This document shows, one piece after another, positions 29,860 through 38,403 of a stretch of 64,000 nucleotides of DNA. Numbering within the stretch: the first letter of the stretch is position 1; each line of letters starts with the position of its first letter. Source of the stretch: Idiomarina rhizosphaerae (GTDB lineage Bacteria; Pseudomonadota; Gammaproteobacteria; Enterobacterales; Alteromonadaceae); the NCBI RefSeq assembly GCF_024159085.1, contig NZ_JAMZDE010000001.1:451025-515024 (forward strand), in the 5' to 3' direction. The notes beneath the pieces were generated by a model. That model saw only the letters and a list, made by a program, of their open reading frames with translations, was not told the DNA's origin and did no database searches. Made by a program: the position numbers and the translations under genes.

Positions 29860-31005
29860 TCATAAATATTTCACCCAGGCTTTATTGCTGCGACGTTTGT
29901 ATCGGTTAAACATCTGCGTGGGTTTGTACAGTAAAGCGGCCAGCACAATGGTGGTTAGCCACACCCAATAAATGTTAGGCAGGCTCATAAAGCCTTCCTC
30001 CGGCGCCCCTAAAATTGCGGTAGCCAGAGTATAAAGCAGCAATAAAACGTAAAGGTGGACTATGTAGAAAAACATGGGTGCGCCACCGAAAGCGGTTAAA
30101 ACCTCAGTCCATTTTCCCTGTAAGCGCTCCATTAGGTACAACATGGCGAACATGCCAGCAAAGGTTATTTGCAGAAAATTCAGCGATGGCGGGTACTTGG
30201 TCACATTGAATATAGCCCGCACGGTGGCGGCTAAACTCTCTTGCTGAGACCAGACTTGTGTCTCGCCGTAGATATTAAAACCACGCAGTAGCAGAAAACC
30301 GGTGAGACAAAACGCTGTTAGCCCTAACAACCAATAGGCTCTGCGCTCAGACGAGAAGGATTTGGAATACAAAGGTCCGGCTGCGTAACCCAGCAAAATA
30401 ACGCCTATCCACGGCAGTAACGGGTAGCTGGCTCGTATTGATAACGCGTCGGACTGCAGAATATAGCCGCGGTCATGAAGAAGTGTCCAGGCTGTATAAC
30501 CCCACTCACCCGGGTTCAGCTGGATAAAGTTCAGCGCGTTATGCCCTGCGACAATAAGCAGGCCCAGCACCAACAGAAGCCGGTATGGTAAATTGACGCA
30601 GGCCCCCAGAATGAGCATGCACAGACCAATAACCCATATTACCTGCAGGTACAGTGTTTGGTGGGTTCCAAACCATAAAAAGTTGATGACCGTAAATTCT
30701 AATATCACCAGGAACAGTCCGCGCTTCCATAAAAACTCACGGGTGACACTGGGGGAACCGTCATGTTTTTGCTGATACAACCAGGCTGAAAGGCCGGTCA
30801 GAAACACGAATATTGGTGCACAAAAATGTGCCGCAAAACGGCTCCAGAATAAACCAGGCTCCGTAGTTTCCAGTATCATAGGGTCTGCAACCGGATGGTT
30901 ATAAAAGAACCGTTCCCGTGCGTGGTCCAGCAACATTAATATAATGATCAGGCCACGCAATGCATCAATACTGTTAATTCTTTGCGTGATAGTTTTAGAA
31001 TTCAT
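29860..31005 (-). CDS. DUF1624 / heparan-alpha-glucosaminide acetyltransferase-like membrane protein
   Basis: A 381-residue inner-membrane protein with about ten hydrophobic segments. The N-terminus RINSIDALRGLIIILMLLDHARERFF is the hallmark of the DUF1624/acyltransferase-3-like group, with the conserved Arg-Gly and Asp-His. Such proteins are thought to transfer acetyl groups across the membrane. Its start overlaps the end of the TonB receptor gene by 11 bases, so the two are translationally coupled. A link to siderophore modification or to envelope acylation is possible but not shown by sequence. Confidence 0.82.
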   Translation of the reverse strand: MNSKTITQRINSIDALRGLIIILMLLDHARERFFYNHPVADPMILETTEPGLFWSRFAAHFCAPIFVFLTGLSAWLYQQKHDGSPSVTREFLWKRGLFLVILEFTVINFLWFGTHQTLYLQVIWVIGLCMLILGACVNLPYRLLLVLGLLIVAGHNALNFIQLNPGEWGYTAWTLLHDRGYILQSDALSIRASYPLLPWIGVILLGYAAGPLYSKSFSSERRAYWLLGLTAFCLTGFLLLRGFNIYGETQVWSQQESLAATVRAIFNVTKYPPSLNFLQITFAGMFAMLYLMERLQGKWTEVLTAFGGAPMFFYIVHLYVLLLLYTLATAILGAPEEGFMSLPNIYWVWLTTIVLAALLYKPTQMFNRYKRRSNKAWVKYL

Positions 31006-33076
31006 AAGTCAGGCTCACTGAAAACTGTCTTGGGGCTCCTGGTGTTGTCCAAAGTGCTGAATAGGCGTTCGACATGTAATACTCGTCAAAAAGATTATCA
31101 ACGTTTATCTGTAATTCGGTGTTGTCGGTTAACCGGTGTGTATAGAACAAATCGAAAACCTGATAACTGGGCAGACGATACGACTGATCGACCGTAGCGC
31201 CTAAACGGTCATCCACATAGCGAGCGGTAAGCCCTATATCCGCATTAATTTGCCAGTGTCTGAGGTCGTGTTTAACCATGGCGTTAAAGGTGTTTTTAGG
31301 GATATTTACCAGGTCACTGCCGGCAGGAACATTCACGCCCCAGTCGTAAACGGTAATGTCATTTTTCGTCTTACTATCGATATAGCTATAGGCAACCCGT
31401 AAGTCTGTGTAACTGCCCAGCGACATGCCCCCTTCTATTTCAAACCCGCTACTGGTTGCAGCGCCCAGCGTGGCCGGATAGCCAGGGTGAGCCGGGTCAT
31501 CCGTAAGAATATTGGTTTTAGTGGCATCGAAAACAGCAGCATTTAAACGAAAACCATTGGCGGAATATTTCATCCCCAGTTCTACCGAGTCGCTCTCCTC
31601 CGGGTCAAAACCCTGACCTTCGAAGTCGGTGCCGCTAATAGGAACAAAGCCTTCTGAATAACTGGCGTACAAGGTTAGGTTATCAGTTGGCAGGTAGCTC
31701 AGTGCGACGCGCGGGCTAACCCGGCTTTCATCCTGTTCAGATTCCGTACCTGACACCAGCTCCAGGGTTTCTTGTGTGTACTGATCCAGTCTTAATCCCA
31801 GTAGTAGGTGCCACTGGTCATTAAGCTCAAGCTGATCCTGCACGTACAAACCGAAGCCTTTTTGATTCTCGTCGTTAATGTATTGGGTCTGAAGTTCGGG
31901 TTTAGCTGCACCATATTGAGGGTTAAAAATATCCAGCTCGTAAGTACCGGGTTCCGGACGAGCACGAGCCAGTAAGGTGTATAAGTCATAACGGTATGCG
32001 TCGGCTCCCATTAATAAGTGATGGGTCATGCCGAATAATTCCGCGTTACCGCTTAATTCCAGCCTTAATGATAGATCATCGGAATCGTAGTCACGACGGC
32101 GGTGCTGACGGGTCAGAGTGCGGCCGTCTTCAAACAGTTTCTGGCGCGAGCCAGACAGCTCGGCATCCGACGAGTAGCCGTCTAACTTTGTACTTCTGGC
32201 ATTAATACCACCGGTTAAAAACCAGTCGTTTTGCAGGTAATGCTCAAAGGTTAGCTGGTGGCCTTGTGAACTGATTTTAGTCGGGTCATCGCTTGGTTCG
32301 CCCAGAAAGCGGTCTCTTGGAACGGTTCTAATGTTGTTATCTAAAACTACGATGCCGCGGTCAAAGAGCTGCTCCTGCTGCATGAATTCAAAGGCATAAA
32401 GTATGGAAGTGTCTTTGTCCAGTTGCCAACGCAGCGACGGGTTAATGACTTTTTTCTTGCTGCTGACATGATCCCGGAAACTGTCGTCGTCCTGTATTGC
32501 GCCGTTTATCCGCATGGAGACGCTATCGCTAAGACCGCTGGTGTAGTCACCTTCAAGACGATAACGGTCGTCGCTGCCAAAGGAGGTCTTTAAGTAACCT
32601 TCCGGCGCGTATTGTGGTTTACGGGTAACCACATTAATTACCCCTCCCGGGTCCGAGCGACCATACAAAGCAGAGCCTGGGCCTTTCAGTACTTCTACGT
32701 ACTCAATATTAGAAACGTCCCGATGCCCGCCGAAACCGCGACCACTGGAGAAACCATTAACTAAGTAGCCGGTCGGTACGTTTTCGTTACCCGGGAATCC
32801 GCGCATAGAGTAGCTGTCCCATAAGTTACCGCCGTCGTTTTGCAAAGCAATTGACGGAGAAAACAACAAAACATCGCGAAAACGGGAGATATTAATATCA
32901 TCTACCAGGCTGCGGTCCAGCGTAGTAATTGCCTGAGGAATTTCAGAAACAGGAACATCTCCGCGATACGCCTGACGATAATTGACTTCAACGTGTTCGA
33001 AAGACTCCTGTTCTTGCGCGAACGAGCCCGTACTCATTATAGAGAGTAAACTTAGGGTAATTGCTTGGTATTTCAT
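30995..33076 (-). CDS. TonB-dependent siderophore receptor
   Basis: A 693-residue receptor of the siderophore class (FhuE/FpvA-like, without an STN domain). The start at ATG 33076 gives a short signal peptide ending near GSFA; ATG 33088 is an alternative and neither has a strong ribosome site. Plug motifs are DSYSMRGFPGNE, EVLKGPGSALYGRSDPGGVINVVTRKP and VEVLKG. The barrel ends in Thr-Tyr-Glu-Phe. A 7-1-7 inverted repeat lies 29 bases upstream and could bind a Fur-type repressor. It is followed by overlapping DUF1624 and MerC genes. Iron-siderophore uptake is the family expectation. Confidence 0.9.
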   Translation of the reverse strand: MKYQAITLSLLSIMSTGSFAQEQESFEHVEVNYRQAYRGDVPVSEIPQAITTLDRSLVDDINISRFRDVLLFSPSIALQNDGGNLWDSYSMRGFPGNENVPTGYLVNGFSSGRGFGGHRDVSNIEYVEVLKGPGSALYGRSDPGGVINVVTRKPQYAPEGYLKTSFGSDDRYRLEGDYTSGLSDSVSMRINGAIQDDDSFRDHVSSKKKVINPSLRWQLDKDTSILYAFEFMQQEQLFDRGIVVLDNNIRTVPRDRFLGEPSDDPTKISSQGHQLTFEHYLQNDWFLTGGINARSTKLDGYSSDAELSGSRQKLFEDGRTLTRQHRRRDYDSDDLSLRLELSGNAELFGMTHHLLMGADAYRYDLYTLLARARPEPGTYELDIFNPQYGAAKPELQTQYINDENQKGFGLYVQDQLELNDQWHLLLGLRLDQYTQETLELVSGTESEQDESRVSPRVALSYLPTDNLTLYASYSEGFVPISGTDFEGQGFDPEESDSVELGMKYSANGFRLNAAVFDATKTNILTDDPAHPGYPATLGAATSSGFEIEGGMSLGSYTDLRVAYSYIDSKTKNDITVYDWGVNVPAGSDLVNIPKNTFNAMVKHDLRHWQINADIGLTARYVDDRLGATVDQSYRLPSYQVFDLFYTHRLTDNTELQINVDNLFDEYYMSNAYSALWTTPGAPRQFSVSLTYEF

Positions 33077-33104
33077 GGGGCAACACAATTCAATTAAAAT
33101 GTAA

Positions 33105-33119
33105 TGTTATATTATAACA
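33105..33119. promoter_or_regulatory. 7-1-7 inverted repeat upstream of the siderophore receptor
   Basis: TGTTATA-T-TATAACA is a perfect palindrome with the heptamer-1-heptamer spacing known for Fur boxes. The bases agree with the Fur consensus half TGATAAT at only about four of seven positions. It lies 29 bases before the receptor start on the minus strand. An iron-responsive operator is plausible, not proven. Confidence 0.45.
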
Positions 33120-33246
33120 ATAATTTTTTCGTGTCGAGACCCTATAAAGCTCTAAAGTGGTGTGAGGTATAAAGTTTCTAAAATTTAATGATAAGAAAAC
33201 CGTAAAAGATCTTAACCATTGGGCTCTCATATGCCATGTTTAGATT

Positions 33247-34239
33247 ATGAAAGTTCTTATTTGTGATGATTCGAAAGTTGCTCGTAAAAGTATCGAGCTT
33301 GCTCTACCGAAGGGTTGGAATATTGAGGTGCGCTTTGCTGAGAATGGGCAAGAGGCACTCGACGTAGTCGAACAAGGGTTGGCAGAACTGCTTTTCCTGG
33401 ACTTAACCATGCCTGTAATGGATGGTTTTGAAGTATTGCGGAGGATTAAGGAAAAGCAGCTGGACTGTCTCACCATTGTTGTTTCCGGTGATATACAAGA
33501 AGCCTCCCAGCGAGAGGTTGAAAAATTAGGCGCCTTAGGTTTTATAAAAAAGCCGATAGTTATTGAGGAGTTGCACAGTTTGCTTGAGCGCTACGGGCTC
33601 ATTAAAGAACTGTTACCCGAAAACCATCAACGCGAAGAAGCTAAAACCGGGCACATTGAACCTACCGATATTTTAAAAGAAATGAGCAATATTGCTCTTG
33701 GTGATGCAGCTAAGCTATTAGGCGATATGTTGGGATCTTTCATTCAGTTGCCTGTTCCTGATGTGGCTAAGCGCCCCTACGATAAACTTATTAATGAACT
33801 TCATGATGAAGATTACCGCATTAATATGGTGTCTGAAGGCTTCGTTGGTAATGCCATCGCGGGAGAAGCCATTTTATGCGTCGACAACCGCACGTTTAAC
33901 GACTTGCCATCTAAACTCTCGGACTACCACGGTTATGAATTTCAGGATGATAGCCAAAGTGTCTTTTTGGATGTTGCTTCGACCCTTATAGCGGCTTTTC
34001 TGAAAAGCTTCTCTTCTCAACTCGATTTAGAGCTAAACATTAGTCAACCAGCTTTTCTGGGAATGAGCGAAACGATCAATAATGTCTTTAAAGAGGACGT
34101 TAAGGATAAGCAGGTTTTAATAATCACCATTGATTACGAGATCCCTGATTACAATCTTAATTGCGATCTCTTTGTTATTTTTACTGAATCTTCAATTGCC
34201 GCACTTGAAGAAAGAGCCGGGTACTTTATCGATGAGTAA
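33247..34239 (+). CDS. Response regulator fused to a CheC/CheX-like phosphatase domain
   Basis: A 330-residue cytoplasmic protein. Residues 1-120 are a receiver domain: acidic pair Asp7/Asp8, phosphoacceptor Asp52 in LFLDLTMPVMDG, and Lys in FIKKP. From about 135 comes a CheC-like domain whose first active site is intact: Glu-x2-Asn in EMSNIALGDAAKLL with a Pro 23 residues after Asn. At the second site the equivalent reads DVASTLIAAF, so Glu and Asn are lost. Such fusions can dephosphorylate a partner regulator under control of their own receiver. It overlaps the downstream diguanylate cyclase by 8 bases (ATGAGTAA). Confidence 0.85.
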   Translation: MKVLICDDSKVARKSIELALPKGWNIEVRFAENGQEALDVVEQGLAELLFLDLTMPVMDGFEVLRRIKEKQLDCLTIVVSGDIQEASQREVEKLGALGFIKKPIVIEELHSLLERYGLIKELLPENHQREEAKTGHIEPTDILKEMSNIALGDAAKLLGDMLGSFIQLPVPDVAKRPYDKLINELHDEDYRINMVSEGFVGNAIAGEAILCVDNRTFNDLPSKLSDYHGYEFQDDSQSVFLDVASTLIAAFLKSFSSQLDLELNISQPAFLGMSETINNVFKEDVKDKQVLIITIDYEIPDYNLNCDLFVIFTESSIAALEERAGYFIDE

Positions 34240-35173
34240 AGATGAACTGGATATCAGCAATTTACATTGGGTATTACAAATTCTTCAGAATATCGAAGTG
34301 GGGTTGGTGGTTTTTGACAGGGATTATGAAGTTAAAGTATGGAATGGCTTTATGGAAAACCACAGTGGTATAAGCAGTGTCGCTGCCAAAGACAAAAACT
34401 TGTTCAAGTTACTACCAACTCTGCCTAAAAGTTGGTTTGAATACAAAGTAGAGTCGGTACTAAAGCTGGGTATTCAGGCGCACTGTAACTGGCAGCAGGA
34501 ACCTCATATTCTGAACTTTGAAAATACCAGGCCTTTTACCGCAAAATCTGATCTAATGTTTCAGAACGTGACGCTATTCCCGCTGTTCTCCACAGATAAG
34601 AAGATTAACCACATTTGTGCGCTGGTTTACGATGTGAGTGATGAAGCCAATAACTTATTAAAGCTGAAAACAATCAGCCAAACCGACGCCTTAACTCAGT
34701 TGTTTAATCGCGGGCATTGGCAAAACATGTTCGAACAGGAGTTTCTTCGTTGTCAGCGTTATGACGACACCGCTTCGGTTGTCATGATGGATATTGACCA
34801 CTTTAAGGCCGTTAATGATACCTATGGGCACCAATTGGGTGATAAAGCTATTCAGTTGATAGCGAAGATCATATTAGATAGTCAGCGGGAAACCGATATT
34901 TGTGGGCGTTACGGTGGCGAGGAGTTTGTCATACTCTTACCGCACACCTCAGTAAATGAAGGTGTCTTAGTGGCCGAGCGTTTGAGAGAGAAAGTAGAGA
35001 ACACGTTACTGCCTCTGGGTAAAGAACATAACAACGAAAAATTACAGTTAACGATTAGCGCTGGGGTTGCGGAGTTTTCGGATGAATTTTCGACTGCCGA
35101 GAATTGGCTGGAAAAGGCAGACGCTGCATTGTATAAGTCTAAAGAGAATGGCCGAAACCAGGTGGCGAAATAA
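34232..35173 (+). CDS. PAS-GGDEF diguanylate cyclase
   Basis: A 313-residue protein expected to make cyclic di-GMP. ATG at 34232 overlaps the upstream gene; the longer frame start at 34130 lies inside that gene and is rejected. The N-terminal part (about 10-140) is PAS-like (NIEVGLVVFDRDYEVKVWN). The GGDEF domain starts at about 150 (TDALTQLFNRGHW). The active site reads RYGGEEF with GGEEF at 228-232, and an intact inhibitory I-site RxxD (RETD) lies five residues before it. No membrane segment is visible. Coupling to a receiver-CheC protein suggests that phosphorelay state is linked to c-di-GMP output. Confidence 0.92.
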   Translation: MSKDELDISNLHWVLQILQNIEVGLVVFDRDYEVKVWNGFMENHSGISSVAAKDKNLFKLLPTLPKSWFEYKVESVLKLGIQAHCNWQQEPHILNFENTRPFTAKSDLMFQNVTLFPLFSTDKKINHICALVYDVSDEANNLLKLKTISQTDALTQLFNRGHWQNMFEQEFLRCQRYDDTASVVMMDIDHFKAVNDTYGHQLGDKAIQLIAKIILDSQRETDICGRYGGEEFVILLPHTSVNEGVLVAERLREKVENTLLPLGKEHNNEKLQLTISAGVAEFSDEFSTAENWLEKADAALYKSKENGRNQVAK

Positions 35174-35197
35174 AACCTCCGGCAAAAGCCGGAGGTT
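35174..35197. terminator. Bidirectional terminator between cyclase and PstS-like genes
   Basis: AACCTCCGGC-AAAA-GCCGGAGGTT is a perfect ten-base stem with a four-base loop. It begins right after the cyclase stop. On the minus strand it runs into TTTT, so it can serve both convergent genes. Confidence 0.88.
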
Positions 35198-35204
35198 CAG
35201 GAAG

Positions 35205-35600
35205 TTAGAAAGTGGCAATAATATTCAATTTATCTGTCACTTTACTTTTATCAGAGATATAGCCAATACCCTGAGGGTTGTTTAAAACATACTCAAGAAC
35301 CGCGTCATCACCGTTTAATTCATTGAGTGGCGTTGCGCGACCGGTAAATTTTAACTTAGCCCAGTGACGCTTCAGTTGCTCGCCGCTTTGCCCCAAAAGC
35401 TTTTCTTCAAAGGCTTTACGAACAGCAGAATCTTCCGGCAGGTTCACACCATTTAATACACGAGACTGGCCAAGGTAAATACGAGGCACAGAGGCTTCGT
35501 CAATTTCAGTTTGCGAAACAACCACACCGTTTTGGGCGAAAGCTGGAGCGCTGAGTACTGATGCCGTTACCAAGATGAGAAATACGACTAATTTTTTCAT
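35205..35600 (-). CDS. Short PstS-like periplasmic protein
   Basis: A 131-residue secreted protein. The second ATG (35600) lies 6 bases after AGGA and starts a signal peptide ending in APAFA. The body resembles one part of a phosphate-binding (PstS-type) fold: VPRIYLGQSRVLNGVNLP, then a helical region, and the end NNPQGIGYISDKSK, which recalls the G-I-G-Y segment of PstS. Full PstS proteins are more than twice as long, so this is a short form, not a complete transport binding protein. No pstCAB genes are nearby. It directly follows the porin gene and shares its transcript. Confidence 0.75.
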   Translation of the reverse strand: MKKLVVFLILVTASVLSAPAFAQNGVVVSQTEIDEASVPRIYLGQSRVLNGVNLPEDSAVRKAFEEKLLGQSGEQLKRHWAKLKFTGRATPLNELNGDDAVLEYVLNNPQGIGYISDKSKVTDKLNIIATF

Positions 35601-35609
35601 CATAATTCC

Positions 35610-36749
35610 TTAAAATACAAATTGAACAGCGGCGGAAACCAATACGTCAGAAGCATCTGTGCGCTTGTCATCGGAGTGCGTGACGTCAAATTTAAATACC
35701 GCGCCAGGAGCGACGTTAAAGTTAACACCAACAGAACTATAAGTAGCTTCGTTCACAACGCCACCTAATACCTGGTTAACAATGCCCTGTAATTGTGGAG
35801 CAGGAACGGTGAAGCGTTGCTCTGCGTCAACTATCTCATCGTCGGTTTGGCCAAGGGTGGCGTGTAATGACCAGTTCTCAAAGCGTTTACCTGCCGTGAT
35901 GTAGCTTGAACGTTGTTTGGGTATATAACTGTTCTCAACTTCAAGTTGTGTGTATTCAGCTCCAACGAACCAGTTGAAGTTGTCGTACATAAAACCGATG
36001 CCGGCAAATGAGCCTTTGTCTTCAGAAGCTTCGAGTTCGGAAGCAACATCACCCGCACCAATTTGTTCCAACGATGTTAATAAGGTATCAATCTCTTGAA
36101 GATGAATATTGGTATCGTTGGTTTGATAATACGCAATACGCATGGTCAGATTGTTGTAGATGGCACTGGCATTAAAACCAATTAGGTTGTTTAGTTCTGC
36201 TTGAGACAGTTCACTACCACCTGCTTCAACATCGTCTTTTACGGTACCGGCAATAACTTGCGTGTTGAAAATGAAGTCACCAACAAAAGCGTTGTGCTGG
36301 ACACTGACTCCGGTGTAATTATCAAAGGCCACGCGATAAACGCTTTGCGGTGTGCGTAGCCAGTGGTAGCTGTAGCCTACATCCAGTGAATCTGAATAGA
36401 TGTAAAGTGGTAAACGTAACTTACCCATATTGACGCTGGTAGAATCGGTTAACTGGTATTGCAGGTAAGCCCATTCAACGCCAAGATCGAAATCGTCGGA
36501 ACCGCGGGACATAAGCTGAGTCGTAACGGTTAGTTTATCGGACAAACTTGCTTTTGCCTGGAGTGCAAAAAGCGTTTCTGGATTAAAATCCAGATCATTA
36601 TCGTAGCCGAATAGCTGGTCATCGCTGCCGGTTGTCATACCCGCTGCAATATTACCAAAACCACTCCATTCAATTTTTTCTTGTGCTTGAGACGGGAGGC
36701 CAATAGTCAGTGCTGCTGCACCTATACAAGCCGCTAAAGAATACTTCAT
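35610..36749 (-). CDS. Outer-membrane porin
   Basis: A 379-residue beta-barrel protein. The signal peptide ends at SQAQ. The mature chain alternates hydrophobic and polar residues, starts with KIEWSGFGNIAAG and ends in Val-Gln-Phe-Val-Phe, the outer-membrane C-terminal signature. ATG 36749 follows AGGAGCTTTAA. No TonB box or plug is present, so it is a diffusion porin; selectivity cannot be read from sequence. A short PstS-like protein follows 9 bases later on the same strand, which hints at an anion or phosphate link. Confidence 0.8.
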   Translation of the reverse strand: MKYSLAACIGAAALTIGLPSQAQEKIEWSGFGNIAAGMTTGSDDQLFGYDNDLDFNPETLFALQAKASLSDKLTVTTQLMSRGSDDFDLGVEWAYLQYQLTDSTSVNMGKLRLPLYIYSDSLDVGYSYHWLRTPQSVYRVAFDNYTGVSVQHNAFVGDFIFNTQVIAGTVKDDVEAGGSELSQAELNNLIGFNASAIYNNLTMRIAYYQTNDTNIHLQEIDTLLTSLEQIGAGDVASELEASEDKGSFAGIGFMYDNFNWFVGAEYTQLEVENSYIPKQRSSYITAGKRFENWSLHATLGQTDDEIVDAEQRFTVPAPQLQGIVNQVLGGVVNEATYSSVGVNFNVAPGAVFKFDVTHSDDKRTDASDVLVSAAVQFVF

Positions 36750-36939
36750 TTAAAGCTCCTGGAAAAGTTTACATCTTCGTAATTTAGAGGAATCTAAATT
36801 TGGCGGGATTCTGCACGTTTAAGTTTTTATAGGCAATAGTTCATTTGCCCTACGAAAAAGTGTTAAATTATAATCAAACTGTCATTTTTGCGTATTTTTC
36901 ATTCTTCAAAAGCGCAATTAATAAACAATTAAGGGCGTT

Positions 36940-37818
36940 ATGCACCATCACCATCATCACCACGAGAGCTCATCGGAGCGAATTGGTTGGGCGTTTTTCC
37001 TTAATCTGTGCTTTACCGTTATTGAATTTATCGGTGGAATATTAACCAATAGTACAGCCATTTTAGCGGACGCTGTGCACGATCTCGGCGACAGCATTTC
37101 TATTGGTATGGCCTGGTTGCTGGATAAATTCAGTCGTAAAGATGCCACGCAGACCTTTACCTATGGCTATCAACGCTTATCTCTGGTTGGCGCTTTTATT
37201 AACGCGGTTGTACTGACTGCAGGCTCTATCTGGATTTTATTTGAAGCCATTCCCCGTTTATGGAACCCGGTAATGCCAATGGCGGAAGGTATGGCGTTAC
37301 TGGCGGTATTCGGCGTTATTGTGAATGGTTATGCGGCGTTTAAATTGTCTCATGGTAAATCGTTAAACGAACGCGTGCTTAACTGGCATTTACTAGAGGA
37401 CGTTCTGGGCTGGGTTGCGGTTTTAATCGTGTCGATTATTTTAATGTTCGTCGACTGGCCTATTCTTGATCCTCTGTTATCTATTGGCTTCACTTTGTTC
37501 ATTCTGGTTAACGTTATTCGTCACCTGGGCTCCACGGTGAAGCTCTTTGTGCAGGCCTCTCCGGACCCTGAAGTGTACCGGAAAATACGTGAGCAACTGA
37601 CTTCGCTGGAACTGGTTGATGACGCCCATCATTTGCATTTTTGGTCTTTGGATGGCGAGCGTCATGTATTAACGGCGCATATTGTGGTATCAAAAGAACT
37701 GGAATGTTCAGAGCGCGCACTTTTAAAGCAGCAAATATCACAGCAGCTGGCAGCGTTTGAATTAGCTCATACCACCATTGAACTGGAATACCCTGACGAA
37801 GCTTGTCGAGACCATTAA
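36940..37818 (+). CDS. Cation diffusion facilitator (CDF) metal exporter
   Basis: A 292-residue inner-membrane protein that exchanges divalent metals (Zn2+, Co2+ or Cd2+) for protons. It begins with Met and seven consecutive His, a natural metal-binding tail. Six membrane segments follow. The metal site residues are in ILADAVHDLGDS (helix 2) and NWHLLEDVLGW (helix 5). The C-terminal cytoplasmic domain has the usual HHLHFWSLDGERHVLTAHI. It precedes a GST gene by 12 bases. The ribosome site (AAGGGCG) is weak. A ZitB-like role is likely from the motifs. Confidence 0.92.
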   Translation: MHHHHHHHESSSERIGWAFFLNLCFTVIEFIGGILTNSTAILADAVHDLGDSISIGMAWLLDKFSRKDATQTFTYGYQRLSLVGAFINAVVLTAGSIWILFEAIPRLWNPVMPMAEGMALLAVFGVIVNGYAAFKLSHGKSLNERVLNWHLLEDVLGWVAVLIVSIILMFVDWPILDPLLSIGFTLFILVNVIRHLGSTVKLFVQASPDPEVYRKIREQLTSLELVDDAHHLHFWSLDGERHVLTAHIVVSKELECSERALLKQQISQQLAAFELAHTTIELEYPDEACRDH

Positions 37819-37830
37819 CAGGAGAAGATC

Positions 37831-38403
37831 ATGGAATTGTTCGGAAGTTATACCTCGCCGTTCGTAAGACATTGCCGTATTGCTTTGCTTGAGACCAAGA
37901 CAAAGTTTTCATTTACCGAAACGGATTTTGAAACCAGTGCCAAATTAAGCCCGGCGAAAAAGGTTCCCTTTCTTCACCACAATGACTTGCGCCTGCACGA
38001 TTCTACCAGCATTCTCAAATACGTCCGGGAAAAAGCGGATGAGCGCTTCTTTGCCGATGTAAAAGATTTTGATCAGTATTGTCTGGTCAATACGGCAATG
38101 GATTCGGCAATTAACGTGTTTTTGCTTGAGAGAGAAGGCGTAACAGCGGACAGTGTTAAGTATGTTAAACGCCAGAAGCAGCGCATCGATGACATATTGC
38201 AGCTAATGGAAGATAAAGAGCACGCGGTGGCTTATGAAGGCCCGCACCCTTTTAGTGATGGTGAACTGAGGTTGGGTTGTTTCCTAAGCTGGGGACTTTT
38301 CCGTGAGCGTTTTAATTTGGATAAGTATCCGCGACTTCAGGCTTTTGTCGACAAGTTAAACGACTACCCTTATTTCGCGGATACTGATCCTAATCGCACT
38401 TAA
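37831..38403 (+). CDS. Glutathione S-transferase-like protein
   Basis: A 190-residue protein with an N-terminal thioredoxin-like fold (MELFGSYTSPFVRHCRIALLE). The Pro of KKVPFLHH is the conserved cis-Pro position, and LHDSTSILKYV is the glutathione gamma-glutamyl contact. An all-helical C-terminal domain follows. No substrate can be named. The SD AGGAGAAGATC precedes the ATG. It follows the CDF gene closely, and its stop overlaps the convergent acetolactate synthase-like gene by 4 bases. Confidence 0.85.
   Translation: MELFGSYTSPFVRHCRIALLETKTKFSFTETDFETSAKLSPAKKVPFLHHNDLRLHDSTSILKYVREKADERFFADVKDFDQYCLVNTAMDSAINVFLLEREGVTADSVKYVKRQKQRIDDILQLMEDKEHAVAYEGPHPFSDGELRLGCFLSWGLFRERFNLDKYPRLQAFVDKLNDYPYFADTDPNRT

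Noticed and set aside
35205..35600. PstS phosphate-binding subunit of an ABC importer
   Set aside because: Too short, and no pstCAB or phoU genes nearby; described as PstS-like only.
36940..36966. Cloning artefact (His tag)
   Set aside because: The His codons are mixed CAC/CAT, continue into a natural CDF sequence, and have no vector sequence around them.
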